From assembly GCA_028819195.1 (NCBI GenBank), contig JAPPMF010000015.1, forward strand, positions 163,536 through 227,535: a DNA stretch of 64,000 nucleotides. Reading direction: 5' to 3'. Below the pieces are notes generated by a model. It did not search any database and was not told the DNA's origin. It worked only from the letters and a program-made list of their open reading frames with translations. How positions within the stretch are numbered: the first letter of the stretch is position 1; each line of letters opens with the position of its first letter. The position numbers and the translations under genes were made by a program. The stretch comes from Bin55 sp028819195. GTDB taxonomy: Bacteria > Pseudomonadota > Gammaproteobacteria > Pseudomonadales > Azotimanducaceae. This document shows, in pieces, positions 52,966 through 62,209 of this stretch.

Positions 52966-54231
52966 CTATTCAGCTGGTATTGAAAACAGCACGACGAAGC
53001 CTAGTATCACAGCTAGTATGATAAACAAAATTTCGTGAAACACTGCAGCTTTGGATCGAAATAGTCCCGCTTTCGTGTTGTGAACCAAAGCGAGTATGGT
53101 TTGGAGGAAATAATAAGCGGCAAATGCCCGCGACGCTAAAGCCACAATATGGAGTAAGTCGAAGGTCCAAACTAGTAGGACAGCCGCAGCAGTAACCACC
53201 ACATATCCCAATTTGGTTGATAATCGTCCCTCGCTGTTTTCATGGAGTAAACCACCACCACCGCTCGTATCGGCGACCGCAGCGCTAAATTGACTCATTA
53301 GAGCCGCGATAACTAACATGACCGGTAAAACTAGCGCAACCGGGATCATCGCCTGTATGATCGCCGACAGTTCAATGTGCACTAAGTCAATTTCCTGCAG
53401 CGCTGGCATCAATAGAAAGACCGTCGCAATAAAAATCCCACCGGATATCAATTGGGCGATACGCATGCTTTTGATTCGCACCTCAGGGGAGTAAGCGTCT
53501 CCCAAAAATCGCGACGTCTCAAATCCCTGTACGATCAACAGAACCCCAGCCAACATTTGCATTTGTACAAGCAGTGGACGTTCATTTCTGATAAAACTGA
53601 CTTCTCCTTCAAAATTGACATTGAACATTAAGAGGCCTAGTATGAGCGCGACCACAACTGATAGTTGAATGGTGATCGAATAGCCTTCAAGTTTTTCTAA
53701 ACCTTTGAGACCGCGAAAGTAACCCACAAAAGCGATGAAAATGATTACGGCAGTCGTAATGAGGCGTTCAATGACATCATTGTCAATTCCTCTAATCAAG
53801 TACTCTCGATCAAGCGCAGTTAAAAGATAATTGAGGAAAAAATCAGAAAGTAATGAAAGGTAAAATGCTACCGCAATAACGTATGCCACGACTAGGACAA
53901 CGTTACCTAAGTATTCCGGTTCGCGCAGACGCTCAATTAAATGAGCATGCGACGGATGGTGTGCTTCGACATACTTGATGTTGTATCGAATAACATGTCC
54001 AATAGAGTATGCGACGAGAATAATACCAACAATCGCGTACGGCGCATTCAAACCAACTATTCCCGCTAGCAGAGGCGCCATGACTAAGAAACCGCTACCA
54101 ATGATGGACGATAACGGCGTTAATGTCGCTTGCCAAACTTCACTCTTTCGTAGTCTGGGCATCACTAATATGCCCAATACCACCACCGATGTTATGACTA
54201 ACAGCGAATTAAATATTAAGTTCTGAGACAT
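52966..54231 (-). CDS. APC-like integral membrane transporter
   Basis: 421 residues, about 11-12 TM helices, with a Gly-rich first helix (SSIIGSGFLVMAPLLAG) resembling the amino acid-polyamine-cation (LeuT-fold) families. DTSGGGGLL near residue 310 marks an intracellular loop. Substrate unknown. It precedes norB on the same strand by 88 bp, so it may be in the same unit. Confidence 0.65.
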   Translation of the reverse strand: MSQNLIFNSLLVITSVVVLGILVMPRLRKSEVWQATLTPLSSIIGSGFLVMAPLLAGIVGLNAPYAIVGIILVAYSIGHVIRYNIKYVEAHHPSHAHLIERLREPEYLGNVVLVVAYVIAVAFYLSLLSDFFLNYLLTALDREYLIRGIDNDVIERLITTAVIIFIAFVGYFRGLKGLEKLEGYSITIQLSVVVALILGLLMFNVNFEGEVSFIRNERPLLVQMQMLAGVLLIVQGFETSRFLGDAYSPEVRIKSMRIAQLISGGIFIATVFLLMPALQEIDLVHIELSAIIQAMIPVALVLPVMLVIAALMSQFSAAVADTSGGGGLLHENSEGRLSTKLGYVVVTAAAVLLVWTFDLLHIVALASRAFAAYYFLQTILALVHNTKAGLFRSKAAVFHEILFIILAVILGFVVLFSIPAE

Positions 54232-54276
54232 AGGGTAATTTCAATAGGTAGGTAAGTTCGAAAGTGTCCTGAACAT

Positions 54277-54299
54277 CGACAGTGAGGAACTGTCGTTTT
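54277..54299. repeat. Hairpin CGACAGT/ACTGTCG with T4
   Basis: Perfect 7-bp arms, 5-base loop, then TTTT on the plus strand. It lies between two minus-strand genes, so in their direction it has no T run. It may stabilise an mRNA end or be an incidental terminator for antisense RNA. Confidence 0.35.
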
Positions 54300-54304
54300 A
54301 GCTT

Positions 54305-54754
54305 TTAGTTTCGGCGTAGTCGGTCGTCCAAACTTCCGTACGGAAGAAACTTATTGGTAGAATGTGATTTGATCCAAGTCGCTAAAGTGGTCGGATAATG
54401 TCCTCGTTGGCGCAGAATTCGCACGAGTGGTATGACAGGCGACTTTGAACCAGATTCAAGATCGGGATACTGTTCTGCACACAAGACCAATACTTTAATC
54501 CAACCAACAAGAAGGTCAGTACTGCGGTTTTTTGCAAAGTCCGACCACGAATCGTGTTGAATACAAACGACTGGTCCTAAGATTTCGCGTTGTTGCTTTG
54601 TCAAAGAAAAGTTTTCGCTATCTAGTTCATTTGCTAATGTGTGTAAAACTTCAGCATGAACCGAAGATAGATTTGCGGATTTAGGATTCCACTGAACAAC
54701 ATCTGACAAAGACAAACTCCAGGTAGTAGACTCTTGGTGAGAATACAAACACAA
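54305..54754 (-). CDS. Hypothetical protein divergent from mutY
   Basis: 149 residues, not recognised. Helical, with a conserved-looking C-terminus (SPVIPLVRILRQRGHYPTTL, then FLPYGSLDDRL). Cytosolic. Divergent from mutY with a 46-bp gap. The first residues (before about 15) may be over-extended. Confidence 0.45.
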   Translation of the reverse strand: MCLYSHQESTTWSLSLSDVVQWNPKSANLSSVHAEVLHTLANELDSENFSLTKQQREILGPVVCIQHDSWSDFAKNRSTDLLVGWIKVLVLCAEQYPDLESGSKSPVIPLVRILRQRGHYPTTLATWIKSHSTNKFLPYGSLDDRLRRN

Positions 54755-54800
54755 TATTTTAAAGTAGAGGGTTAATCTTATATGAACTTTATTGGGTCAA

Positions 54801-55859
54801 ATGACGTGGTTTGCTGAGCGCATCGTCCACTGGGGTCGAGAGCATGGTCGTACTAATTTAACGTGGCAACGTGACCGTACTCCTTATCGAGTATGGATTG
54901 CCGAAATCATGTTGCAACAAACACAAGTAGCAACCGTAACGAAGTACTACGATCGTTTTTTACAACGTTTTCCAACGATCGCGACTCTGGCTAAAAGCAA
55001 ACAAGACGAGGTCCTCGCCGCGTGGCACGGGTTGGGTTATTACCGACGCGCACTAAATATTCATGCTACAGCAAAACGGGTAATGCAAAAACATGAAGGA
55101 GAATTGCCGCGAACCGTCCAAGAACTTGAAGCATTACCGGGGATCGGGCGTTCGACAGCCGGTGCGATTCTGTCTTTGGCATACCAAATTCCAGCACCAA
55201 TATTGGATGGCAATGTACGGCGCATTCTGGCGAGATTTCACGGTGTGAACGGTCCTCCAACTACCCACATTCCAGATCGTCGTTTATGGCAAATCGCGGC
55301 AGAACATACACCAAGTACCGACTGTCGCAATTACACTCAGTTCATCATGGACTTCGGGGCGCTGTTATGTACTCGTACTAAACCAAAATGCGAACAGTGT
55401 CCGGTGCATGAGAAGTGCATCGCTTATCAAAATCAGGAAACTCATCTATTTCCTGCTAAACGTATCGCCAAAACGAAACATGACAAAGCTTACTACCTCG
55501 TGGTATTCACTGACGACGACAAGGTTTTGTTAAACAAACGAGACCAAGAAGGCACCTTTGCACTCCTGTGGGATACACCAGAACTAAACGGGTCGGAAAC
55601 TTTAGAACCAGCTTTAGCAGCTCTCAATCTCAACGAAACTAAATCCTTTCATCAGTTGCAATTTACCGTCGAACCCTATTCCATTTCCAACAAAATAGTT
55701 ACTGAAACCGTGTTTGTTGCAAAATACTCTGTACAAGCGGCTAAGTTAGGAACTCCACCCAATATGCAATGGTTTGCGATGGATGAATTAAGTACTATTG
55801 GAATTTCAGTTAAAGCTCGCCATCGTATTGAACTCGCTCTAACGCAGGGAGGACATTAA
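54801..55859 (+). CDS. mutY: Adenine DNA glycosylase
   Basis: About 352 residues. EIMLQQTQVATV with catalytic Glu near residue 35, helix-hairpin-helix LEALPGIGRSTAGAIL near 110, catalytic Asp in ILDGNVRRIL near 138, and an iron-sulfur cluster loop C-x6-C-x2-C-x5-C (positions near 190-207). The C-terminal NUDIX-like domain recognises 8-oxoG. Removes adenine opposite 8-oxoguanine. Starts at ATG 54801 or TTG 54792. yggX follows with overlap, as in E. coli. Confidence 0.95.
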   Translation: MTWFAERIVHWGREHGRTNLTWQRDRTPYRVWIAEIMLQQTQVATVTKYYDRFLQRFPTIATLAKSKQDEVLAAWHGLGYYRRALNIHATAKRVMQKHEGELPRTVQELEALPGIGRSTAGAILSLAYQIPAPILDGNVRRILARFHGVNGPPTTHIPDRRLWQIAAEHTPSTDCRNYTQFIMDFGALLCTRTKPKCEQCPVHEKCIAYQNQETHLFPAKRIAKTKHDKAYYLVVFTDDDKVLLNKRDQEGTFALLWDTPELNGSETLEPALAALNLNETKSFHQLQFTVEPYSISNKIVTETVFVAKYSVQAAKLGTPPNMQWFAMDELSTIGISVKARHRIELALTQGGH

Positions 55860-56131
55860 TGTCACGAACTGTTCATTGTCGAAAATACGACGCTGAATTA
55901 CCGGGTCTACCACATCCACCTTTTCCTGGTCCCCTGGGTCAAGACATTTATAACAATATTTCACAACGAGCATGGGACGCATGGCAAGACTTACAAACCA
56001 TGCTAATTAACGAAAAACATTTATCGCTGCAAGACCTGGAATCACGGCGCTATTTGCTTGACCAAATGAAGAAATTTTTCGACAACGCCGAAACCGATCA
56101 GCCCTCAGGTTATACCGAAGCCACCGAGTGA
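55859..56131 (+). CDS. yggX: YggX, Fe(2+)-trafficking protein
   Basis: 90 residues starting MSRTVHCRKYDAELPGLP, the YggX signature with the single reactive Cys near residue 7, then a three-helix bundle (RAWDAWQDLQTMLINEKHLS). Protects iron-sulfur clusters from oxidation. ATG overlaps the mutY stop (TAATG). Confidence 0.95.
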   Translation: MSRTVHCRKYDAELPGLPHPPFPGPLGQDIYNNISQRAWDAWQDLQTMLINEKHLSLQDLESRRYLLDQMKKFFDNAETDQPSGYTEATE

Positions 56132-56159
56132 GTTAGCGGAATTATGAGGATCATCACCC

Positions 56160-56342
56160 ATGCCTGAATATTTACCGTCGAGCGGCATTCCATTCATCGC
56201 CTTAGCAATCATTTGTACGGTTGGTTTTTCGGTCGCTGCGTGGGCTTTAGTACGAAATCTATCGAAAGCTTCAGACCGTTATGAACAAGCACAGGATCGC
56301 TTGCATGAAGACGAAACCAACACAGATAAACGTGAGCAATGA
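56160..56342 (+). CDS. Small membrane protein
   Basis: 60 residues with one TM helix (about 10-31) and a charged C-terminus. Followed by an overlapping methyltransferase gene (ATGAGC), so part of the same operon. Function unknown. Confidence 0.55.
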   Translation: MPEYLPSSGIPFIALAIICTVGFSVAAWALVRNLSKASDRYEQAQDRLHEDETNTDKREQ

Positions 56343-56926
56343 GCGAAGCCGATCAAGAGCGTTGGAATCAACGTTATCGCGAGGGATATTACGCTGACCG
56401 ACCTTATCCGGTAGCATTCTTAGAAGGAAATATTGGAATGTTTACACCAGGGCGCGCGCTCGATATTGCGTGTGGTTTAGGGCGAAATGCGCGTTTTCTA
56501 GCTCAACACGGTTTTTCTGTCGTCGGAATCGACATCTCGGACTACGCGCTGACACTTGCTTCAGAACACCCCTCAAGTACTGAGTTAAACATTGAATACC
56601 GGCAACATGATCTAGATTGCGGATTACCAGAGTTAGGGAAATTTGATTTAATCACGATTATCCGTTATGCAAATCGTCCGCTACTAGCTAGTATCGACCG
56701 GTACCTAAGTCCGAACGGTTACGTGTTGATCGAACTGCCTCTTCTATACGATTGCGATGATCGCCCCCTCGCGGGTCCGACGGAACCAAAATATCGTATG
56801 CAACGCCATGAAGTGCAATCCTTGCTCAAAAATGTACAAATCGAGTTTGGATTCGAGGGTTTGATTAAAGATCCGGATGGTCGGGACGCAGCAGTATCTC
56901 AATGGATTGCGCAGAAAATTCCCTAA
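56339..56926 (+). CDS. Class I SAM-dependent methyltransferase (TehB-like)
   Basis: 195 residues with the SAM-binding motif ALDIACGLGRNARFLA near residue 40 and GIDISDYAL near 60. ITIIRYANRPLL follows near residue 102. Small cytosolic methylase of the tellurite-resistance-like group; substrate unknown. Overlaps the preceding gene by four bases. Confidence 0.8.
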   Translation: MSEADQERWNQRYREGYYADRPYPVAFLEGNIGMFTPGRALDIACGLGRNARFLAQHGFSVVGIDISDYALTLASEHPSSTELNIEYRQHDLDCGLPELGKFDLITIIRYANRPLLASIDRYLSPNGYVLIELPLLYDCDDRPLAGPTEPKYRMQRHEVQSLLKNVQIEFGFEGLIKDPDGRDAAVSQWIAQKIP

Positions 56927-56949
56927 GTCTTGATCAGAAGCACCACCAA

Positions 56950-57168
56950 ATGAACCAAAACTTATACCTATTAATGATGTCGGTATTAGTAGTGACCGCT
57001 GTTTTGGCTTCTGCTGGTTACCGACTCAGCAAACAGAAGGCACAGCAGGATTACGAGCAAGGGGAATCAAACATGTGGACAAAACATGCTCCAAAAATAT
57101 GGCTAATTTGGATAGTTGTTTGTCTAGTACATTTCTTATTACTGCTCTCGTTGTATTTAAATTCGTGA
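56950..57168 (+). CDS. Small two-TM membrane protein
   Basis: 72 residues from ATG 56950; two hydrophobic segments (about residues 5-22 and 49-68). Ends next to the convergent phosphatase gene (57169). Unknown function. Confidence 0.45.
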   Translation: MNQNLYLLMMSVLVVTAVLASAGYRLSKQKAQQDYEQGESNMWTKHAPKIWLIWIVVCLVHFLLLLSLYLNS

Positions 57169-59769
57169 CTAACTCGCCGTTCGAGAGCGTTCAACGGAGT
57201 CGATACCTTCGCGTAATTCCTTAATCACCTCACGAAACTCCTCTTCGTTTGCTTCATTCAGCGACGCGAGAACTTGATGCGCCCGTAATAACCACTCTTG
57301 GGTAGCATGCATCTCCTGTGTCGTTCCAGATAAAGCAATAAGGTTGGTTGGGATGGGAAGCTTATCAATTCGTACAAACCCTAGCACATCAATCAAACCT
57401 AACTCCACAAACTCTTCGTGAATCGGTTTAGGTACACCTTGTAGATGAAGATCGAGGCCCCGTTGTGAGCATTCATGCGCGGTTTCATGGAGTGTACCCA
57501 GCATTGCACTATCTAAATATTCACATTCGGACAAATCCAAAACGATTCCTTTGTTACTTTCGATCGCCTCTCGTAATCTTAGCATTACCGCTTCTCCTTT
57601 TACCCAAGTTATTCGACCTCTGAACACAAGATAAATACAAGCGTCTTCGGTCGCTATTTCAACTTGAGCTTCTGGTGAATCATTCGAACCTGTCTGAACA
57701 ACCGTGACTACCTCTGGTAGCGAACGATCAAATTGATTACTGAACTGATTCAATCCTTCGCGCACGTCTATCAACAATAAAGTAATGTCATCCAAATCAT
57801 CAGTGGTCCGACCGACCGCAAACTCATTCACTAATTCATTCAGAATATTGCCATTCCCGTTTCGTTTGCGGAGTCCTTCAACTATCGCCTCGATAGTTAC
57901 CTGTTTACGATCATTCACCGAAAACAGACCATCGGTATACATTAAGACTCGATCACCTTCTTCTAACATAACGGTGCGTTCTTCGAATTGCACATCAGGG
58001 TTTAAACCTAAGGCGCTTCCGGGAGATTTAATGGTTTCTACCTCCCCGCTAGCTCGGAGTAAAAGCACTGGTGGGTGTCCTGCGTTCGTTATCGTCAATG
58101 CCCGTGTGTCTTCGTTAAGAATACCGAATACAGCTGACACAAACATACTTGAACCAACAACATCCGATACAAGTTCATTATTGACCTTTTCAAATACCGG
58201 TATCGCACTGTGTGTCCGAAACTGTGGAACTTCGCTGAGTGGTTTTAGTTCGTTCGTGTGTTCATAAATTCGATCGTGTGTTTCGATTAAGTCTAACCGG
58301 TTTTTGAATAGTACCGATAACATTGCAGCGCTAACACCATGTCCAGTTGCATCGGCAACGACTAGCCCAATATGCTGCTCATCAATACGAAATACATCGT
58401 AGAGATCCCCACCTACTCGTTGTCCAGGAATGTAAAGTGCTGATAGCGATACGGTCTTTACCTCGGGTGGTTGGCGCGGCAGTAATGACCGTTGAATCAA
58501 CTCAGCTTGACGTAGATCTTGCTCCATTAAATCAGTCTGTTGCACCAATCCAGAAACCAATGAACTTAATTGTTCTTTCGAGGCCTCTAACTCTGCAGTT
58601 CGGCGTCGCACAGTATCTTCGAGCTGATACTGACTCGTGCGTATGGTATCGACCATCCCCGTAAATCCTTTAATCAACTTTCCTATCTCATTATTCTTTA
58701 CCTGACCAAACTTAATCGAGTAATCTCCAGTTTTTACTTTGTCGACCGCCTCAGTAAGCTGACCAAGCGGAGCAAGCAAACGACGAATAATGTGAACACC
58801 GATTACGACTGCAATCAATGCCAGTAGTACCGCAACGAGTATCGTTACCCATAAAACTTGACGGGTCGGCGCAAACACTTCCCATGGATCCATATACGTA
58901 ACAAGACCCCATTTACCAATACCGACGGGTCGATAAAACACCAAACTACGATGCCCTTCCTCATTTCGAGGTATATGCGAAAAGCCAGATTCTCCGGCTA
59001 TCGCTTTAAGCATGGCAACGTCAATCGCGGAATTTGGCGTGAATCCTTCACTCTCTTGAGTTAAATAAAACAGTTGTTCGTTAGTACTCGTGTTTGTAGG
59101 ATAACCCCAAAACACGGAAGTGTTTTCGTGAACTGGTCTAACCGAATTCAGAGGTCGCGTCAACCACGTGGGTTCTGCTTCTACTACTAGAAGACCACTG
59201 AAGTTTCCCGTTGTATCAGTAATTGGTATATTGAAGAAAAGCGTATCGCTGTTGACTGTAGGTCGAACTAATTCAGCAGTCCCGGTGGAGAACATGCTGG
59301 AGTCTTCGATAATCGGTTTTCCCACTTGATTCGGTTCTGAAGATCGGGCGACTATCCCTTGTGGATCCACTACATGTGCTGCAATATAGTGTGGATCTGA
59401 GACGACAATTTCTTGTAAAATTGGTTCGACGAGGTCATTATTCAATCCTAGAACTTGATCGGCACCCGAAGACAAGTCAAGCTGGCTAGCGCGCGCTAAC
59501 AGTATCGTTGTCTGGGCTGCTAGGTAACGGTCGAGTAAGGTACTAAGGTTGGTGGCATACCGATGCAAATCTTCTTGAATCTCATTTTTGATCACCCACC
59601 GGGTGTGACTGTGAATTAAAGTAGTTACACTAGCGATAATTAGCAGTAACATACTGACGAAAAGTATGAGGATACGACCGCGTAGCGACCGATGAAAAGG
59701 AATACCGTTAACCATGCAATCGGGTACTTGATTACCTAATTCATCAATGGCAGCAGTATGACTTGCCAA
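57169..59769 (-). CDS. HAMP-SpoIIE phosphatase with C-terminal STAS domain
   Basis: 866 residues. TM1 (about 31-52), a periplasmic Cache-like sensor (about 53-300), TM2 (about 305-325), HAMP (325-378) and a coiled coil. Then comes a PP2C/SpoIIE phosphatase with DATGHGVSAAML near residue 476 and MYTDGLFSVND near 622. A C-terminal STAS-like domain follows (about 710-800, IVLDLSECEYLDSAMLG). RsbU-like signalling: the phosphatase would act on a STAS phosphoserine, perhaps its own domain. Start is TTG 59769 and is uncertain. An ECF sigma gene is divergent, 265 bp away. Confidence 0.85.
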   Translation of the reverse strand: MASHTAAIDELGNQVPDCMVNGIPFHRSLRGRILILFVSMLLLIIASVTTLIHSHTRWVIKNEIQEDLHRYATNLSTLLDRYLAAQTTILLARASQLDLSSGADQVLGLNNDLVEPILQEIVVSDPHYIAAHVVDPQGIVARSSEPNQVGKPIIEDSSMFSTGTAELVRPTVNSDTLFFNIPITDTTGNFSGLLVVEAEPTWLTRPLNSVRPVHENTSVFWGYPTNTSTNEQLFYLTQESEGFTPNSAIDVAMLKAIAGESGFSHIPRNEEGHRSLVFYRPVGIGKWGLVTYMDPWEVFAPTRQVLWVTILVAVLLALIAVVIGVHIIRRLLAPLGQLTEAVDKVKTGDYSIKFGQVKNNEIGKLIKGFTGMVDTIRTSQYQLEDTVRRRTAELEASKEQLSSLVSGLVQQTDLMEQDLRQAELIQRSLLPRQPPEVKTVSLSALYIPGQRVGGDLYDVFRIDEQHIGLVVADATGHGVSAAMLSVLFKNRLDLIETHDRIYEHTNELKPLSEVPQFRTHSAIPVFEKVNNELVSDVVGSSMFVSAVFGILNEDTRALTITNAGHPPVLLLRASGEVETIKSPGSALGLNPDVQFEERTVMLEEGDRVLMYTDGLFSVNDRKQVTIEAIVEGLRKRNGNGNILNELVNEFAVGRTTDDLDDITLLLIDVREGLNQFSNQFDRSLPEVVTVVQTGSNDSPEAQVEIATEDACIYLVFRGRITWVKGEAVMLRLREAIESNKGIVLDLSECEYLDSAMLGTLHETAHECSQRGLDLHLQGVPKPIHEEFVELGLIDVLGFVRIDKLPIPTNLIALSGTTQEMHATQEWLLRAHQVLASLNEANEEEFREVIKELREGIDSVERSRTAS

Positions 59770-59979
59770 GACCGTGAAGCCAAATCCATTGTTGTACTTA
59801 CAGCAGACTAAGCTAGTGAGTGGGTGTTAAAACTGGTGTGGAGATAGTGAAAAACACTTTAGTCCGAAAATTTAACCGACCAGCAGCGGTCTTACATCTA
59901 ATTACGTAATATTCGAACACACTCAGTGTTGACTAATGTTGAACGAAGTAAAGTATTCTAATAATTGTTCAAGTAAAAC

Positions 59980-59996
59980 GATTCGAAATTCGAATC
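59980..59996. promoter_or_regulatory. Palindrome upstream of ECF sigma gene
   Basis: GATTCGAA-A-TTCGAATC, two perfect 8-bp arms around one base, ending 38 bp before the sigma factor ATG. Candidate operator or promoter-linked site. It may be recognised by a regulator not in this window. Confidence 0.45.
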
Positions 59997-60034
59997 AATG
60001 TAACGTTATTCACGATTAGAGTATCTATACCAAT

Positions 60035-60631
60035 ATGACAAGTATTCGTGGTGTAGTCATTCCCGATGAAACAGTGCGTCAGTTGATGCAAGGAAATAAA
60101 TCGGCACAAGGTGAAGTGTACACCGTTTTAGCCCCGCATGTTTACTCAATGGCACTTCGAGTATTGAGAGACCCACAGGGTGCTGAAGACATTACCCAAG
60201 ATACGTTCATCGATGTGATTACGAAGGCACATACTATCAAGTCACCTAGTAAATTTGTCGGGTGGGTTCGCACTATTGCGGTGAATCGATGCTATATGCG
60301 ACTGCGTTCGCCCTGGTACAAACGACGACTGGATGTGGAACTCGAAGACGAAGTTATTGAAGAAGATCACACTACTAGTCTAGATTTAGAGCGTATTCTC
60401 GAAAGTTTGGATCAGAAAACTCGAATGGTGTTATGGTTGTACTGTGTCGAGGGTTACACCCACGAAGAAATAGGTAAGTTAATGAAAAGAAGTACCAGTT
60501 ACTCAAAAATCATTATTTCAAGATTAACAAAACGGTTAAACAAGACGGAGTCGAACGACGATACTGAAGCCAGTACTTCGACTCTACAAAGCAAGATTAC
60601 CAATCAATGGAGAGTTTCACTATGTCCATAA
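60035..60631 (+). CDS. ECF-type RNA polymerase sigma factor
   Basis: 198 residues. Sigma-2 region with MALRVLRDPQGAEDITQDTF (about 40-60) and the FVGWVRTIAVNRCYMRLR core-binding region; sigma-4 region (about 125-175) with LWLYCVEGYTHEEIGKLMKR. First gene of a sigma / anti-sigma / PDZ / PDZ cluster. Controls an envelope regulon, by analogy. Confidence 0.9.
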   Translation: MTSIRGVVIPDETVRQLMQGNKSAQGEVYTVLAPHVYSMALRVLRDPQGAEDITQDTFIDVITKAHTIKSPSKFVGWVRTIAVNRCYMRLRSPWYKRRLDVELEDEVIEEDHTTSLDLERILESLDQKTRMVLWLYCVEGYTHEEIGKLMKRSTSYSKIIISRLTKRLNKTESNDDTEASTSTLQSKITNQWRVSLCP

Positions 60632-61113
60632 ATTCTTTTGAAGAGTTTTCCACGCAATTAGGGGAACTCCCCTTGTATACTCCTCCTGTACAGTTGTTGG
60701 TCGACGTACAACAAAAAATCTATCATCGTCGAAAGCGACGGCAGCAAATCATGCAGTTAGGTGCTGTCGTAACGATGTTTATGTTTACGATTTGGATTGT
60801 CGTCGACCAATCAACACCTTCGAATCCGGAAACGATGCTAGCGGATACTACCGAGTTCGAACTCCAGTTTGAGGAGGAGCAAGTGGAACACGGTATTGTG
60901 CAAGAAATTCCCGCCGAAGAATTAGCTGCATCGGCGATCGTGCTCAGTGTAGTTGCAATAGACAACCAACTAGAGCAATTGACCAACCAAGACCAAGATG
61001 CTGCTGCCCGACAGCAACTATTGCGGGCTAGAGATGCACTTAAACGCGATTACGTTTCGGTTCGAAATCAAGATCGAATCAGTTTGTTCCAGAAAGTATC
61101 AAACGTTTATTAG
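60607..61113 (+). CDS. Single-TM protein, putative anti-sigma factor
   Basis: 168 residues overlapping the sigma gene by 25 bp. Cytosolic N-terminus (about 1-45) rich in Arg/Lys near the membrane (RRKRRQQIM), one TM helix (about 48-65), and an acidic periplasmic part. This layout fits an anti-sigma factor released by a periplasmic signal. There is no zinc-binding motif, so it is not of the ZAS type. Start ATG 60607 or 60622. Role inferred from position and topology. Confidence 0.55.
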   Translation: MESFTMSINSFEEFSTQLGELPLYTPPVQLLVDVQQKIYHRRKRRQQIMQLGAVVTMFMFTIWIVVDQSTPSNPETMLADTTEFELQFEEEQVEHGIVQEIPAEELAASAIVLSVVAIDNQLEQLTNQDQDAAARQQLLRARDALKRDYVSVRNQDRISLFQKVSNVY

Positions 61114-61141
61114 AAAATCAATTACTAACGAGGAAGTTTCA

Positions 61142-62167
61142 ATGAAAAATTATCAAATAGTGTTGCTTTCGTTTGCAGTGTGCTTGTTAACAGTATTCGT
61201 TCAAGGAGACTTGATGGTGAGTCAAGTAACTTCTGTCGAAGAAGACGAAGCATTAGCAGAACAAGCAAAACAACTCAACGAACGAAGTGAGAGTGTTGAG
61301 TCAGCGATGGATTCATTAATGTCCGCGCTGGAAATTATGGAAGAATCCCAAGCCGAGGTGCTGCAAGATATGTCCAAAATGCTCGAAGCACTAGATCAAC
61401 ATTTAGGTCCTAGCCTTATTGACCTCTCAAACGAAATCACTACAAACGCGTTTAATATCGTAAATCGTGGAATGATTGGAGTTGAATTTGGCGACGTCAC
61501 AAACGACGGAATAGTGATCGAAGATGTCTTTGAAGGATTCCCCGCACAAGAATCTGGTGTAGAATCGGGAGACGTTCTCGTTGAACTAGATGGTGTGACC
61601 GTGAAAAACTTCGATGACCCAATAAGTTCAGTGGTTGCTCTACTCGGTAACAAAGTCCCTGGTTCAGAAGCAAACCTAACTTTTCTGCGCGATGGAACGA
61701 AGATGGAAAAGACGATCGAATTAGTTAGTAGAGCACGGCTACGGGCGTCGGATTGGCGCGCTCCCAGTTTAGACATATACCCCATGCCGACTCCAATTGG
61801 AGGTGGTATATCAATAGGCAATTGGCCACCCAGAAGTAATAATGCGTTTGTGATTAGTGCAAATAAAAGCATCGGCATCATGGAGATTGAAGAAGACTTG
61901 GGTCATTACTTCGGAGTCGAATACGGCGTTCTCATTCTCACAATCCCCGAAGTCGATGATTTCATCTCATACGATCCTCAGTTAGAAGTTGGAGATGTGA
62001 TCCTAGAAATCGATGGCAAATCCATACGCTCTGCTTCGCATGTTTACAAGCATACAAAGGACTTGATTGGCGAATTCGAGGTAGTAGTAAAACGCAAGAA
62101 AAGAGAGAAGACCTTAACTGTTGACGCTGAAGAGTTACGCTTCAGACCCGTTCTTGGAATCAATTAA
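61142..62167 (+). CDS. Secreted PDZ-domain protein 1
   Basis: 341 residues from ATG 61142 (GAGGAAG upstream). Signal peptide (about 1-23), a helical segment (about 35-110), a PDZ domain (about 112-205, IGVEFGDVTNDGIVIED, then SGDVLVELDG), and a second PDZ-like module near the end (VGDVILEIDGKSIRSASHVY). No protease triad was seen. Periplasmic; could sense or present misfolded proteins to the anti-sigma/sigma pair. Paralogue of the next gene. Confidence 0.65.
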   Translation: MKNYQIVLLSFAVCLLTVFVQGDLMVSQVTSVEEDEALAEQAKQLNERSESVESAMDSLMSALEIMEESQAEVLQDMSKMLEALDQHLGPSLIDLSNEITTNAFNIVNRGMIGVEFGDVTNDGIVIEDVFEGFPAQESGVESGDVLVELDGVTVKNFDDPISSVVALLGNKVPGSEANLTFLRDGTKMEKTIELVSRARLRASDWRAPSLDIYPMPTPIGGGISIGNWPPRSNNAFVISANKSIGIMEIEEDLGHYFGVEYGVLILTIPEVDDFISYDPQLEVGDVILEIDGKSIRSASHVYKHTKDLIGEFEVVVKRKKREKTLTVDAEELRFRPVLGIN

Positions 62168-62209
62168 CTAACAGATCTCAACAGTAAAGAATTGAAAATA
62201 GAGGATATT

